The translations under genes and the position numbers were made by a program. Of a stretch of 64,000 bases of DNA, positions 17,663-25,250 are shown one piece after another. This DNA comes from Prolixibacteraceae bacterium (GTDB lineage: Bacteria > Bacteroidota > Bacteroidia > Bacteroidales > Prolixibacteraceae), in NCBI GenBank assembly GCA_028683385.1, contig JAQUIJ010000012.1:1-64000 (forward strand). The letters are read 5' to 3'. The notes below the pieces were generated by a model. The model made no database searches. It was not told where the DNA came from and saw nothing but the letters and a program-made list of their open reading frames with translations. The stretch's first letter is position 1, and every line of letters starts with the position of its first letter.

Positions 17663-18478
17663 ATGGGAACAAATACTATTCAACAAATAAAGCATGGAAA
17701 GTGGATCATCGGAATGGTTCATGTTGACGCTTTGCCGGGAACTCCGCTCCATTCACTCTCAATTCAGTCAATTATCAGTAAGTCGATTGAAGAAGCCCTT
17801 AAATTACAAAATGCAGGGGTTGATGCCATTTTGATTGAAAACATGCACGATGTACCTTACCTAAAAAAGAAAGTAGGACCCGAAATTGTTGCCTGCATGA
17901 CTGCGGTTTCGGTTGAATTACGCAAAACAATTCAACTCCCGATTGGCATCCAGATTCTGGCTGGAGCAAACAAAGAAGCTCTGGCCGTTGCACAAGCAGC
18001 CGGATTAAATTTTATCAGGGCCGAAGGTTTTACCTTTGCACATATAGCTGACGAAGGTTATATGGAAAGTTGTGCAGGCGAATTGCTCCGATACCGAAAA
18101 TTGATAGGAGCGGAACACATCCACATCTTTACCGATGTTCAGAAAAAACATTCTTCCCATTCAATTACTGCCGACATCAGCATGAAGGAACATGTTGAAA
18201 CTGCAAGCTATTTCAGGAGTGATGGAATTATCATTACCGGAAGTTCAACCGGAAAAGAAGCATTAATTGATGATGTAAAAATCGCAAGTCAAAGCACAAA
18301 TCTACCAGTCATTATTGGTTCGGGAATAACTACTGGAAATATTGGGAATTACTGGGATTTTGCCGATGCTTTCATTGTTGGCTCCTGGCTCAAATTTGAG
18401 GGAAGATGGGAAAACCCCATTTCAGAAGAAAGGTTAAAGCTGTTTATGGATAAAGTGAAAGAATTGAGAAGAGGCTAA
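17663..18478 (+). CDS. BtpA/SgcQ family TIM-barrel protein
   Basis: The 271-residue protein starts with the family signature IIGMVHVDALPGTPLH. It then has GVDAILIENMHDVPYL, the LPIGIQILAGANKEALAVAQ segment, NFIRAEGFTFAHIADEG and DGIIITGSSTGKEA. BtpA was linked to photosystem I stability in cyanobacteria. In other bacteria, relatives such as SgcQ accompany sugar genes and are of unknown activity. No functional partner is adjacent, so the role is open. Confidence 0.88.
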   Translation: MGTNTIQQIKHGKWIIGMVHVDALPGTPLHSLSIQSIISKSIEEALKLQNAGVDAILIENMHDVPYLKKKVGPEIVACMTAVSVELRKTIQLPIGIQILAGANKEALAVAQAAGLNFIRAEGFTFAHIADEGYMESCAGELLRYRKLIGAEHIHIFTDVQKKHSSHSITADISMKEHVETASYFRSDGIIITGSSTGKEALIDDVKIASQSTNLPVIIGSGITTGNIGNYWDFADAFIVGSWLKFEGRWENPISEERLKLFMDKVKELRRG

Positions 18479-18510
18479 TTTGACTTGAACGTCAATATGT
18501 TACAAAAAAA

Positions 18511-18538
18511 TTGAGACGGCTTCAACAAGCCGCCTCAA
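18511..18538 (-). terminator. Terminator of frr, possibly bidirectional
   Basis: TTGAGACGGC pairs with GCCGCCTCAA with one mismatch. On the minus strand a run of seven T follows. It lies between the convergent BtpA-like and frr genes, 50 bases after the frr stop. Confidence 0.75.
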
Positions 18539-18588
18539 AGCCATGAAAACAATTAAACAATGTTCAGAAAACAGAAAACTAGAAACAA

Positions 18589-19152
18589 TTATATCGTTAA
18601 AATCTCGACATTTTTATCATCGAGCATTTTTTCTATTTTTTTGCTGAAGTCATTAACCATACCTTGAACTTTATCTTCAGCATCTTTTTCAAGATCTTCA
18701 GAAAGACCATCCTTTAATAATTTTTTCAAATTATCGTTGGCATCCTTCCGGGCACTTCGCAAACTAACTTTAGCAACTTCACCTTCATGGTTAACCGTTT
18801 TCACCATGTCTTTACGACGTTGTTCGGTAGGTGCAGGTACGTTTATGCGAATAAACTCGCCATTGTTATCAGGATTAAATCCCAGATTTGAATTAATAAT
18901 TGCTTTCTCAATGGGACGAATCATATTTTTTTCCCAAGGTTGAATTGCAATTGTTCTGGCATCAGGTGTATTGATGTTTGATACTTGTGCAACCGGAACC
19001 GTACTTCCATAATATTCAACCATAACTGAGTCCAGCATCCGCGGAGAAGCTTTTCCGGCACGAATATGAACCAATTCTTTTTCAAGATGGGCAATAGCGT
19101 GTTCCATTTTTTCCCTGCAAATATCCAAAATCATTTCAACCTCTTCCTGCAT
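18589..19152 (-). CDS. frr: Ribosome recycling factor
   Basis: The 187-residue two-domain protein splits post-termination ribosomes with EF-G. The N-terminal helix has MEHAIAHLEKELVHIRAGKA-SPRMLDSVMVEYYGS. The hinge region has QPWEKNMIRPIEKAI, and the C-terminal helix has NVPAPTEQRRKDMVK. Length is standard. It follows pyrH in the common pyrH-frr order, with its own promoter between them. Confidence 0.98.
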   Translation of the reverse strand: MQEEVEMILDICREKMEHAIAHLEKELVHIRAGKASPRMLDSVMVEYYGSTVPVAQVSNINTPDARTIAIQPWEKNMIRPIEKAIINSNLGFNPDNNGEFIRINVPAPTEQRRKDMVKTVNHEGEVAKVSLRSARKDANDNLKKLLKDGLSEDLEKDAEDKVQGMVNDFSKKIEKMLDDKNVEILTI

Positions 19153-19190
19153 ATGAACTAACTCTTTTCGTTTATTAAAAGTGCTGGGAA

Positions 19191-19198
19191 CAAATATA
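19191..19198 (-). promoter_or_regulatory. Promoter -7 box of frr
   Basis: The minus strand reads TATATTTG, matching TAnnTTTG, 38 bases before the frr ATG in the 108-base gap after pyrH. Confidence 0.5.
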
Positions 19199-19259
19199 GA
19201 AAAAATTAAATTACTTTAAAATTTATATTCAAACCTTAAATTAAAAAAAACTTAATGTG

Positions 19260-19970
19260 TTATTTATATACGTATGTACCAATACTTTGGCCTTCCAATA
19301 CTTTTTTCAAATTTCCTTTAATATCCATATTAAAAACAATAATTGGCAGATTATTCTCCTTACACATGGCTGTTGCTGTAAGGTCCATCACCTTTAAATC
19401 GCGTTGATGCACTTCATCAAAAGATATTTTTTCAAAACGGGTAGCCGTTAAATCTTTCTCCGGATCGGCTGTATATACCCCATCAACCCGAGTGCCCTTT
19501 AGCATAACATCTGCTTCAATTTCAATTCCACGGAGCGAAGAACCAGTGTCCGTCGTAAAATAAGGATTTCCAGTTCCGGCAGAAAAAATAGCAACTTCGC
19601 CTCTTTCCAAAACTTCGATGGCTCTATCTTTTGAATAGAACTCTCCAATTGGTTCCATCCGAATTGCTGTCAGAACCCGGGACTTACATCCTACGCTTTG
19701 AAGAGCGGAATTAAGAGCAAGACTATTAATTACAGTTGCCAACATTCCCATCTGGTCGCCTTTCACCCGATCGAATCCTTTGGTGGCTCCGCTCAATCCG
19801 CGAAAAATATTACCTCCTCCGATGACGATTCCAATCTGAACTCCAAGATCTGCAATTTCTTTAATTTGCTCGGCATAATCAGCAAGCCTTTGCTGATCGA
19901 TTCCGTATTGTTGTTCGCCCATGAGCGATTCGCCGCTCAGCTTTAGTAGAATCCGTTTAAATTTTAGCAT
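19260..19970 (-). CDS. pyrH: UMP kinase
   Basis: This hexameric kinase of the amino-acid-kinase fold phosphorylates UMP to UDP in pyrimidine synthesis. It shows KRILLKLSGESLMG, IGIVIGGGNIFRG, DQMGMLATVINSLAL, GTGNPYFTTDTG and MDLTATAMC. I start at ATG 19970 (MLKFKRILL, 236 residues). The longer frame to 19988 would begin inside a TAnnTTTG promoter box. Confidence 0.97.
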   Translation of the reverse strand: MLKFKRILLKLSGESLMGEQQYGIDQQRLADYAEQIKEIADLGVQIGIVIGGGNIFRGLSGATKGFDRVKGDQMGMLATVINSLALNSALQSVGCKSRVLTAIRMEPIGEFYSKDRAIEVLERGEVAIFSAGTGNPYFTTDTGSSLRGIEIEADVMLKGTRVDGVYTADPEKDLTATRFEKISFDEVHQRDLKVMDLTATAMCKENNLPIIVFNMDIKGNLKKVLEGQSIGTYVYK

Positions 19971-19985
19971 GTCATCAATTTTTAA

Positions 19986-19993
19986 CAAAAGTA
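19986..19993 (-). promoter_or_regulatory. Promoter -7 box of pyrH
   Basis: The minus strand reads TACTTTTG, matching TAnnTTTG, 15 bases before the ATG at 19970. Confidence 0.5.
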
Positions 19994-20333
19994 AATGAAA
20001 AGTTTTAATAGTGCAGAAGATTTAAAATCGGAAAATGAAAAAAGTCAATCAAAAAAAATGATTGACTTTCATTTTGTGCTCTTGGGGTGCAATTACACAA
20101 TATAAGATATAAGCGCGAATTGATTTTCATTGAAAACTGAATCAAAAATATAGTCTTGAAAATCATTATCACTATTTTATCAAATGAATTTTCTGAAATG
20201 ACCAATATTCAATGTGAATGGTATCATAAAGCAAATGAATGGATACTTTTAGCAAAAGTATTTTCTGAACAATCTGAACGGAAACAAAAGTGGAACTTCA
20301 AAAATTAAACGAATGATTAGGTTTTAGATCATG
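19994..20333. other. Intergenic region with a strong hairpin
   Basis: No gene is recognized. At 20041-20069 AAAGTCAATCA and TGATTGACTTT form a perfect 11-bp stem around an A-run, with T-rich flanks on both strands. It could terminate transcription toward pyrH. A 66-codon frame across it has no coding features and spans the hairpin. Confidence 0.45.
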
Positions 20334-20364
20334 TAAAAAGGTATCTGGTTTCCCAAATACCTTT
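20334..20364 (-). terminator. Terminator of the ACP-like gene
   Basis: On the minus strand AAAGGTATTTGG and CCAGATACCTTT form a 12-bp stem with a GAAA loop (one wobble), followed by a T-run. It starts 35 bases after the stop of the ACP-like gene. Confidence 0.85.
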
Positions 20365-20399
20365 CGATAAAATACGTTCCCTAAATCGATTGAATCCGA

Positions 20400-20657
20400 T
20401 TACGAAAATTCAACTTTAGTTCTTTTGTTTACAATTTCCAAAGTGTCATTCACTAATGATAATTCTGTAATTTCCTGATCTTCCAACTGAATCTTAAATA
20501 ATCCTTCAAGATAAAATACGAAAAGAGCCCAGTCAACCTGATCAAAATTTAAATCATCAGTAAAAGAAGCTTCAAGCTTAATACGATCACGGCGTACTCC
20601 TGTTTTCCTTAGCACCTTATACAAGGTTCGCTGATTTGTTTTGTTTTCCATAGTCAT
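20400..20657 (-). CDS. Acyl-carrier-protein-like protein lacking the carrier serine
   Basis: The 85-residue acidic helical protein aligns by eye with acyl carrier protein over its whole middle. Its EASFTDDLNFDQVDWALFVF (residues 29-48) matches the ACP pattern [20 protein letters not shown]. Downstream, YLEGLFKIQLEDQEITEL resembles the second half of ACP helix II and loop II. The phosphopantetheine Ser of DSL is replaced by Gln40 (DQV), so it cannot carry the usual arm. It has its own promoter and terminator. It may be a structural or regulatory ACP mimic. Start at residue 1 or 3 (20651) is open. Confidence 0.75.
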   Translation of the reverse strand: MTMENKTNQRTLYKVLRKTGVRRDRIKLEASFTDDLNFDQVDWALFVFYLEGLFKIQLEDQEITELSLVNDTLEIVNKRTKVEFS

Positions 20658-20709
20658 CTTCTTTAACTCTAAATCATTTAATTACAACAACAATTTAGAT
20701 TGAACCGTG

Positions 20710-20717
20710 CAAAAGTA
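20710..20717 (-). promoter_or_regulatory. Promoter -7 box of the ACP-like gene
   Basis: The minus strand reads TACTTTTG, matching TAnnTTTG, with ATTG about 18 bases upstream as a -33 element. It lies 53 bases before the start codon. Confidence 0.6.
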
Positions 20718-20901
20718 AGAAATAAAACATTCGAACAATTGATCACATGAGTCAAAAAAGACAACCCAATCTCTTTTACAACAACCGTTTAGCATCGACA
20801 AATCTTAATAAACTTATATACAGTATATTAGTCGTTTTCAAGCATTACTTCTACTTCAAGAACAGAGGTTGCATTAATTTAACGTTTAAACGCTCAGGCC
20901 A

Positions 20902-21453
20902 TCAAAATAAGGTTTTTGCCCATTCCACCTTAAGCAAACTAAAAACCTCAAGATCAATATAGGAATGATTGTGCCGCTCTCCATTTCGTTCAATCCCTTC
21001 GAGGGAGAATCCTAGCCTGCGTGGTATTGCGGCACTCTTGTCGTTTCCGACACCACAACGGATAACAATCCGGTTCATTTCCATATTCCGGAAAGCAAGG
21101 TTTACCATTTTTCGTGCAGCAGCGGTGGCGAGCCCTTTTCCCGTCATTTTTTCGATTAACCAATAGCCAATCTCAATTTTATCGTTGATCCGATCAATAT
21201 CTTTAAATCCAATCAAGCCTGCAAATTCATGCTTATACCAAATGACATATACCTCATCGCGATTTGATGATACTTTATCAATGATCGACCGCACAAATCG
21301 TTCGGTATCACTTTGTTTTTGAGTAAAGTCAACAAATGGGAGCCATTTCCGCAGAAATTTCCTATTCTGATCGATGGCCGTGAATATGGCTTCCACATGC
21401 GAAAGGCTTAATCGTTCCAAAAACGAATGATCATCTATGGTGAGTTTTTCCAT
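20902..21453 (-). CDS. RimJ/RimL-type GNAT acetyltransferase
   Basis: The 183-residue GNAT-fold protein has the acetyl-CoA binding region GKGLATAAARKMVNLAF and the RimJ/RimL-type segment RIVIRCGVGNDKSAAIPRRLGF followed by LEGIERNGERHNHSYIDLEV. Relatives acetylate N-termini of ribosomal proteins or other substrates. The preceding part (FAGLIGFKDIDRINDKIEIGYW) is typical. The substrate is unknown. It stands alone. Confidence 0.9.
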   Translation of the reverse strand: MEKLTIDDHSFLERLSLSHVEAIFTAIDQNRKFLRKWLPFVDFTQKQSDTERFVRSIIDKVSSNRDEVYVIWYKHEFAGLIGFKDIDRINDKIEIGYWLIEKMTGKGLATAAARKMVNLAFRNMEMNRIVIRCGVGNDKSAAIPRRLGFSLEGIERNGERHNHSYIDLEVFSLLKVEWAKTLF

Positions 21454-21576
21454 GAAAATATCTCCAGTTCAGATAAAATTACTTAAAGCCAAAATACAAT
21501 AAAAACATGAATTTTCATTCAACATTAATTTTCGGGCAGAACAACAAAAAAGAATATTGCAATGTGAGCGATTGGT

Positions 21577-21584
21577 TATCTTTG
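21577..21584 (+). promoter_or_regulatory. Promoter -7 box of the cyclophilin gene
   Basis: TATCTTTG matches TAnnTTTG. ATTG occurs 17 bases upstream. The start codon follows 38 bases downstream. Confidence 0.55.
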
Positions 21585-21622
21585 CTTCAAGAGTAATTTA
21601 AAGAATCGTATTAAAACACAGA

Positions 21623-22444
21623 ATGAAAATGAAGAAATTGGCTCTATTCATGATATTTGCAGGTTTATTTATAAACCTGTCGTGCGGAGTTTCACCAAAA
21701 AGTAAAGAAACAATAGTCCAAATCAAAACCGAATTTGGAAATATAAAAATCAAACTTTACGATGAGACACCCCTTCACCGCGATAACTTTATTAAACTAA
21801 TCAAAGAAGGGGTTTACACTGATCTGCTTTTTCATCGGGTCATTCAGGGCTTTATGATTCAAGGCGGCGATCCGGATTCGAAAAATGCAGAACCGGGTAA
21901 GATGTTGGGTACCGGAGATTTAGGTTATACTATTCCGGCAGAAATTAATTCCAAATTCTTTCATCGAAGAGGTGTTTTAGCCGCGGCCCGACAAGGAGAC
22001 GATACAAATCCGGAAAGAAGATCTTCAGCATCACAGTTTTATATCCTTCAGGGAAAGGTATTCAGACCAGCAGAATTGGATACCATGGAAGTGAAGTTGG
22101 AAGAATCACGAAAAATGAACATGTTGCAATCCAAAATAAAGTCGGTTGAACCTGAATTAAATAAACTCGGTCAGGAAGGAAAACAGGATGAATTGTTAGC
22201 TCGCTATAATGCTATAAAAGAAGAAGTTCTGACAGAAGTGGCCCAATTGCCATCACTCAAATTCACTGAAGAGCAACGAAAAGCCTATACTACTATTGGC
22301 GGCTATCCACCGCTAGACAATCTCTACACCATTTTTGGAGAAGTAATTGAAGGGATGGGCGTTGTGGATGCCATTGCAAAGGAGCCAACCGATCGATATG
22401 ATCGCCCGCAAAAAGACATCAAATTCACAATAACAATCTTATAA
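21623..22444 (+). CDS. Cyclophilin-type peptidyl-prolyl isomerase lipoprotein
   Basis: The 273-residue protein has a lipoprotein signal ending FINLSC (Cys21), so it is membrane-anchored outside the cytoplasm. The cyclophilin domain starts at VQIKTEFGNIKIKLYDETP and has LLFHRVIQGFMIQGGDP and RSSASQFYI. A helical insert of about 85 residues rich in Lys/Glu/Leu separates this from the last strand (LDNLYTIFGEVIEGMGVVD). The insert is seen in other Bacteroidota cyclophilins. It probably folds or isomerizes envelope proteins. Confidence 0.93.
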   Translation: MKMKKLALFMIFAGLFINLSCGVSPKSKETIVQIKTEFGNIKIKLYDETPLHRDNFIKLIKEGVYTDLLFHRVIQGFMIQGGDPDSKNAEPGKMLGTGDLGYTIPAEINSKFFHRRGVLAAARQGDDTNPERRSSASQFYILQGKVFRPAELDTMEVKLEESRKMNMLQSKIKSVEPELNKLGQEGKQDELLARYNAIKEEVLTEVAQLPSLKFTEEQRKAYTTIGGYPPLDNLYTIFGEVIEGMGVVDAIAKEPTDRYDRPQKDIKFTITIL

Positions 22445-22521
22445 GAATTGTACTTTAAGTCGTGAGCATTTCAAAAAATCAGTATTCCCAAAGATTTGGT
22501 TCACTTTATTCGATGAATCAT

Positions 22522-22529
22522 TATCTTTG
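22522..22529 (+). promoter_or_regulatory. Promoter -7 box of pheS
   Basis: TATCTTTG matches TAnnTTTG, 17 bases before the pheS ATG. TTTG lies 23 bases further upstream, a slightly long spacing. Confidence 0.5.
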
Positions 22530-22546
22530 CCGATCAATTTATTAGC

Positions 22547-23575
22547 ATGAATGAAATGTTAGAAAAAATAAAAGCACTAAAAGCTGAAATTGAGCAGGCC
22601 TCGGTTTCGGCCAAAGAAGAAGTTGAAGAATTACGTATTAAATATATCAGCAAAAAAGGATTGGTTGGACAACTTTTTAATGAGTTTAAAGATGTTCCTG
22701 TTGAAATTAAGAAAGAAGTTGGACAGGCTATCAACGAATTAAAAGAGTTTGCAACCAACAAAATCAACGAACTGAAAGATAATTTTGAGGCTGCCGACCA
22801 GGGAGAATCAGGCATTGACCTGACCATGCCCGGGGAGCCACTTAAACTGGGAAGCCGTCACCCACTTTCGATTGTAAAAAATGAAATGATCGAAATCTTC
22901 ACGCGTCTGGGATTCACCATTGCTGAAGGTCCCGAAATTGAAGATGACTGGCATGTATTTTCAGCCTTGAACTTTCCGCCGGAACACCCGGCCCGCGATA
23001 TGCAGGATACCTTTTTCATCGAAAAAGATCCGGACGTTTTATTACGCACACACACTTCGAGCGTACAAATCCGCGTGATGGAAAAAACCCAGCCGCCAAT
23101 CCGTGCTATTTTCCCCGGACGTGTATTCCGCAACGAAGCAATCTCGGCACGTTCGCACTGCATTTTCCACCAGATCGAAGGTTTATATGTTGACGAAAAC
23201 GTATCGTTTGCCGACCTGAAACAAACACTATTGTATTTTGCCCGTGAACTTTTTGGTGAGAAATCGCAGATTCGTTTACGTCCTTCGTACTTCCCATTCA
23301 CCGAGCCATCGGCCGAAATGGACGTGAGCTGCTCTATCTGTGGTGGCGAAGGCTGCAACGTTTGTAAATACACTGGCTGGCTCGAAATCTTGGGCTGCGG
23401 AATGGTCGACCCCAATGTTTTGGAAGCCTGCAACATCGACAGTAAAAAATACACAGGCTTCGCATTCGGAATGGGAATCGAACGCATTACCATGCTGAAA
23501 TACGGAATCAAAGACATCCGCCATTTCTTCGAAAACGATGTCCGTTTCCTGAAGCAATTTGAATCGGCGAATTAG
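22547..23575 (+). CDS. pheS: Phenylalanyl-tRNA synthetase alpha subunit
   Basis: The 342-residue catalytic subunit forms an alpha2-beta2 enzyme with PheT. Residues 1-85 are the coiled-coil tRNA-binding arm (LRIKYISKKGLVGQLFNEFK). The class II core has GFTIAEGPEIEDDWHVFSAL, DTFFIE, LLRTHTSSVQIRVM, motif 2 FRNEAISARSHCIFHQIEGL and motif 3 GFAFGMGIERITMLKYGI. The CSICGGEGCNVC cysteine cluster is a usual feature of this family. pheT is not adjacent; a terminator follows directly. Confidence 0.98.
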   Translation: MNEMLEKIKALKAEIEQASVSAKEEVEELRIKYISKKGLVGQLFNEFKDVPVEIKKEVGQAINELKEFATNKINELKDNFEAADQGESGIDLTMPGEPLKLGSRHPLSIVKNEMIEIFTRLGFTIAEGPEIEDDWHVFSALNFPPEHPARDMQDTFFIEKDPDVLLRTHTSSVQIRVMEKTQPPIRAIFPGRVFRNEAISARSHCIFHQIEGLYVDENVSFADLKQTLLYFARELFGEKSQIRLRPSYFPFTEPSAEMDVSCSICGGEGCNVCKYTGWLEILGCGMVDPNVLEACNIDSKKYTGFAFGMGIERITMLKYGIKDIRHFFENDVRFLKQFESAN

Positions 23576-23600
23576 AAAGAAAATACATCTATAAAATACG

Positions 23601-23632
23601 AATCCCCGTTCCTAAAAGAGCGGGGATTTTTT
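23601..23632 (+). terminator. Terminator of pheS
   Basis: AATCCCCG and CGGGGATT form a perfect 8-bp stem followed by TTTT. It is 25 bases after the pheS stop. Confidence 0.85.
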
Positions 23633-23763
23633 ATTGCCTGACGAATTTTGATTCTATCTATTTTACTGACGATCAATTCCTAAAATTCATTTTAAAATTC
23701 ACATCTTTACCATTCGGATTATTACGCGCCACAAATTTATTCAGAAAAACTAAGCTATTTAAT

Positions 23764-24894
23764 ATGAAAATCTGGACTAAATCTATCGCTTCAGCAATGC
23801 TGCTGTTCTTTGTTTCTGCATCATTCGCTGGTTTCAGTCAAAACGTCAAGCCGGATACTGCATGGGGATTTTCCGGATTTACCAAACCAGCAGAAAACCC
23901 AATTTTTGGAGCCGACTCCACCAAAACATTTTTCTGTCCGGTAAAAAAAGCCGAAGTCAAATGGCAGCGTGCCGATGTGTTTAACCCGGCAGCCATTGTT
24001 CACGACGGAAAAGTATTTCTCCTGACCCGCTGCGAAGACAATCCAAAGGCAATTTTGGGTGGCCGTACTTCGCGCATCGGACTGGCTTCGAGCACCGACG
24101 GAATTCATTTCGACTACTACCCCACCCCAGTCTTGTATCCGGATAACGACGAATTTGCCCAATACGACCACATGGGCGGATGCGAAGATCCACGAGTGGT
24201 TGAAACCGAAGAGGGTTTGTTTGTGATGTTGTACACCAGTTGGAATTACGATACCCCACGCCTGTCGGTAGCCACTTCCAAGGATTTGATTCACTGGCAA
24301 AAGAAAGGCCCGGCCTTTGCCAAAGCATACAACGGTAAATTCCTGAATATGGCCACCAAATCCGGTTCGATTGTGACGAAAATGAAGAATGGCAAACTGA
24401 CTGTTGCTAAATTCAAGGATAAATATTATTTGTATTGGGGCGAAAAGGCTGTTAATCTGGCCGTATCCGACAACCTCATCGATTGGTATCCAAACATTGA
24501 TGCAAAAGGAGACCTTCGGAAAGTAATTGTTCCGCGAGCCGGCTATTTTGATAGCGCACTAACCGAATGCGGACCACCAGCTTTACTTACCGATAAAGGC
24601 ATTTTACTTTTGTACAATGGTAAAAATTCGGATGGCGAAGATGCTGATCCAAAACTTCCCAAAGGAACTTATTCTGTTGGTCAGGTGTTGATCGATGCTG
24701 CTCATCCGGAAACGGTTTTGGAGCGCTCAGAATCGAATATTCTGAAACCAACTTTACCTCACGAGCAAACAGGCCAGTATAAAGCGGGTACAGTGTTCGG
24801 AGAAGGTCTGGTTTTCTATGAAGGAAAATGGTTTTTGTACTATGGCACTGCCGACTCATACATCGGCGTGGCCGTGACCGATGCTAAACTGTAA
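23764..24894 (+). CDS. Secreted GH130-family glycosidase or phosphorylase
   Basis: The 376-residue five-bladed beta-propeller enzyme has a signal peptide (residues 1-25). It shows the GH130 motifs ADVFNPAAIVHDGKVFLLTR, SRIGLASSTDGIHF and GGCEDPRVVE with the conserved Asp142, and ends with FYEGKWFLYYGTADSYIGVA. GH130 contains mannosyl-phosphorylases, usually cytoplasmic, and beta-1,2-mannosidases, often exported. The signal peptide favors a hydrolase by inference. It stands alone, with no PUL partner next to it. Confidence 0.88.
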   Translation: MKIWTKSIASAMLLFFVSASFAGFSQNVKPDTAWGFSGFTKPAENPIFGADSTKTFFCPVKKAEVKWQRADVFNPAAIVHDGKVFLLTRCEDNPKAILGGRTSRIGLASSTDGIHFDYYPTPVLYPDNDEFAQYDHMGGCEDPRVVETEEGLFVMLYTSWNYDTPRLSVATSKDLIHWQKKGPAFAKAYNGKFLNMATKSGSIVTKMKNGKLTVAKFKDKYYLYWGEKAVNLAVSDNLIDWYPNIDAKGDLRKVIVPRAGYFDSALTECGPPALLTDKGILLLYNGKNSDGEDADPKLPKGTYSVGQVLIDAAHPETVLERSESNILKPTLPHEQTGQYKAGTVFGEGLVFYEGKWFLYYGTADSYIGVAVTDAKL

Positions 24895-24969
24895 AGGCTG
24901 AAAATTTTTTACCGTTCATTTTTCTCATTCATTTACCCACTAGAACGAACTCTCGACACATGGTCATGC

Positions 24970-25235
24970 CAAGACCTCACCCCAATAAAATTGGGTACAA
25001 TGTGGTGATGACAGGGAGAAGAGATTCCTCATTCCACTTTGTTTCATTCGGAATGACAGGTTCGTTCGAAGAGAACGTTTGGGCTGGGCGGCAAAGCCGC
25101 CCAGCCCAAACTCCAGTAAAACTGGCAATTGTCATCCCGAACGAAGTGAGGGATCTCTCGTGAAATCTGTCACTGGTAACTTGTTTCGGCATCCCTTCGC
25201 TGATGAGACCCCGAAATAAATTTGGTGTGACCTTG
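24970..25235. repeat. Nested palindromic intergenic repeat element
   Basis: A perfect 15-bp stem with an AAA loop occupies 25078-25110 (TTTGGGCTGGGCGGC and its complement). It is flanked by imperfect inverted arms: 25020-25057, ending ATTCGGAATGAC, and 25131-25159, starting GTCATCCCGAACGAAGTGAG. Outer sequences at both ends contain CACCCCAATAAAATTGGG and CCCGAAATAAATTTGG. No protein is encoded. It looks like a REP/MITE-type element with the GAACGAAGTGAGGGATCTC arm seen in many genomes. Confidence 0.7.
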
Positions 25236-25250
25236 CACTAACTGTTCCAA

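Noticed and set aside
20005-20205. 66-codon frame between pyrH and the ACP-like gene
   Set aside because: It crosses a perfect 11-bp hairpin, is low in complexity and has no neighbours that it could belong to.
24970-25235. Insertion sequence
   Set aside because: The palindromic element has no transposase frame or clear target duplication; it was kept as a repeat only.
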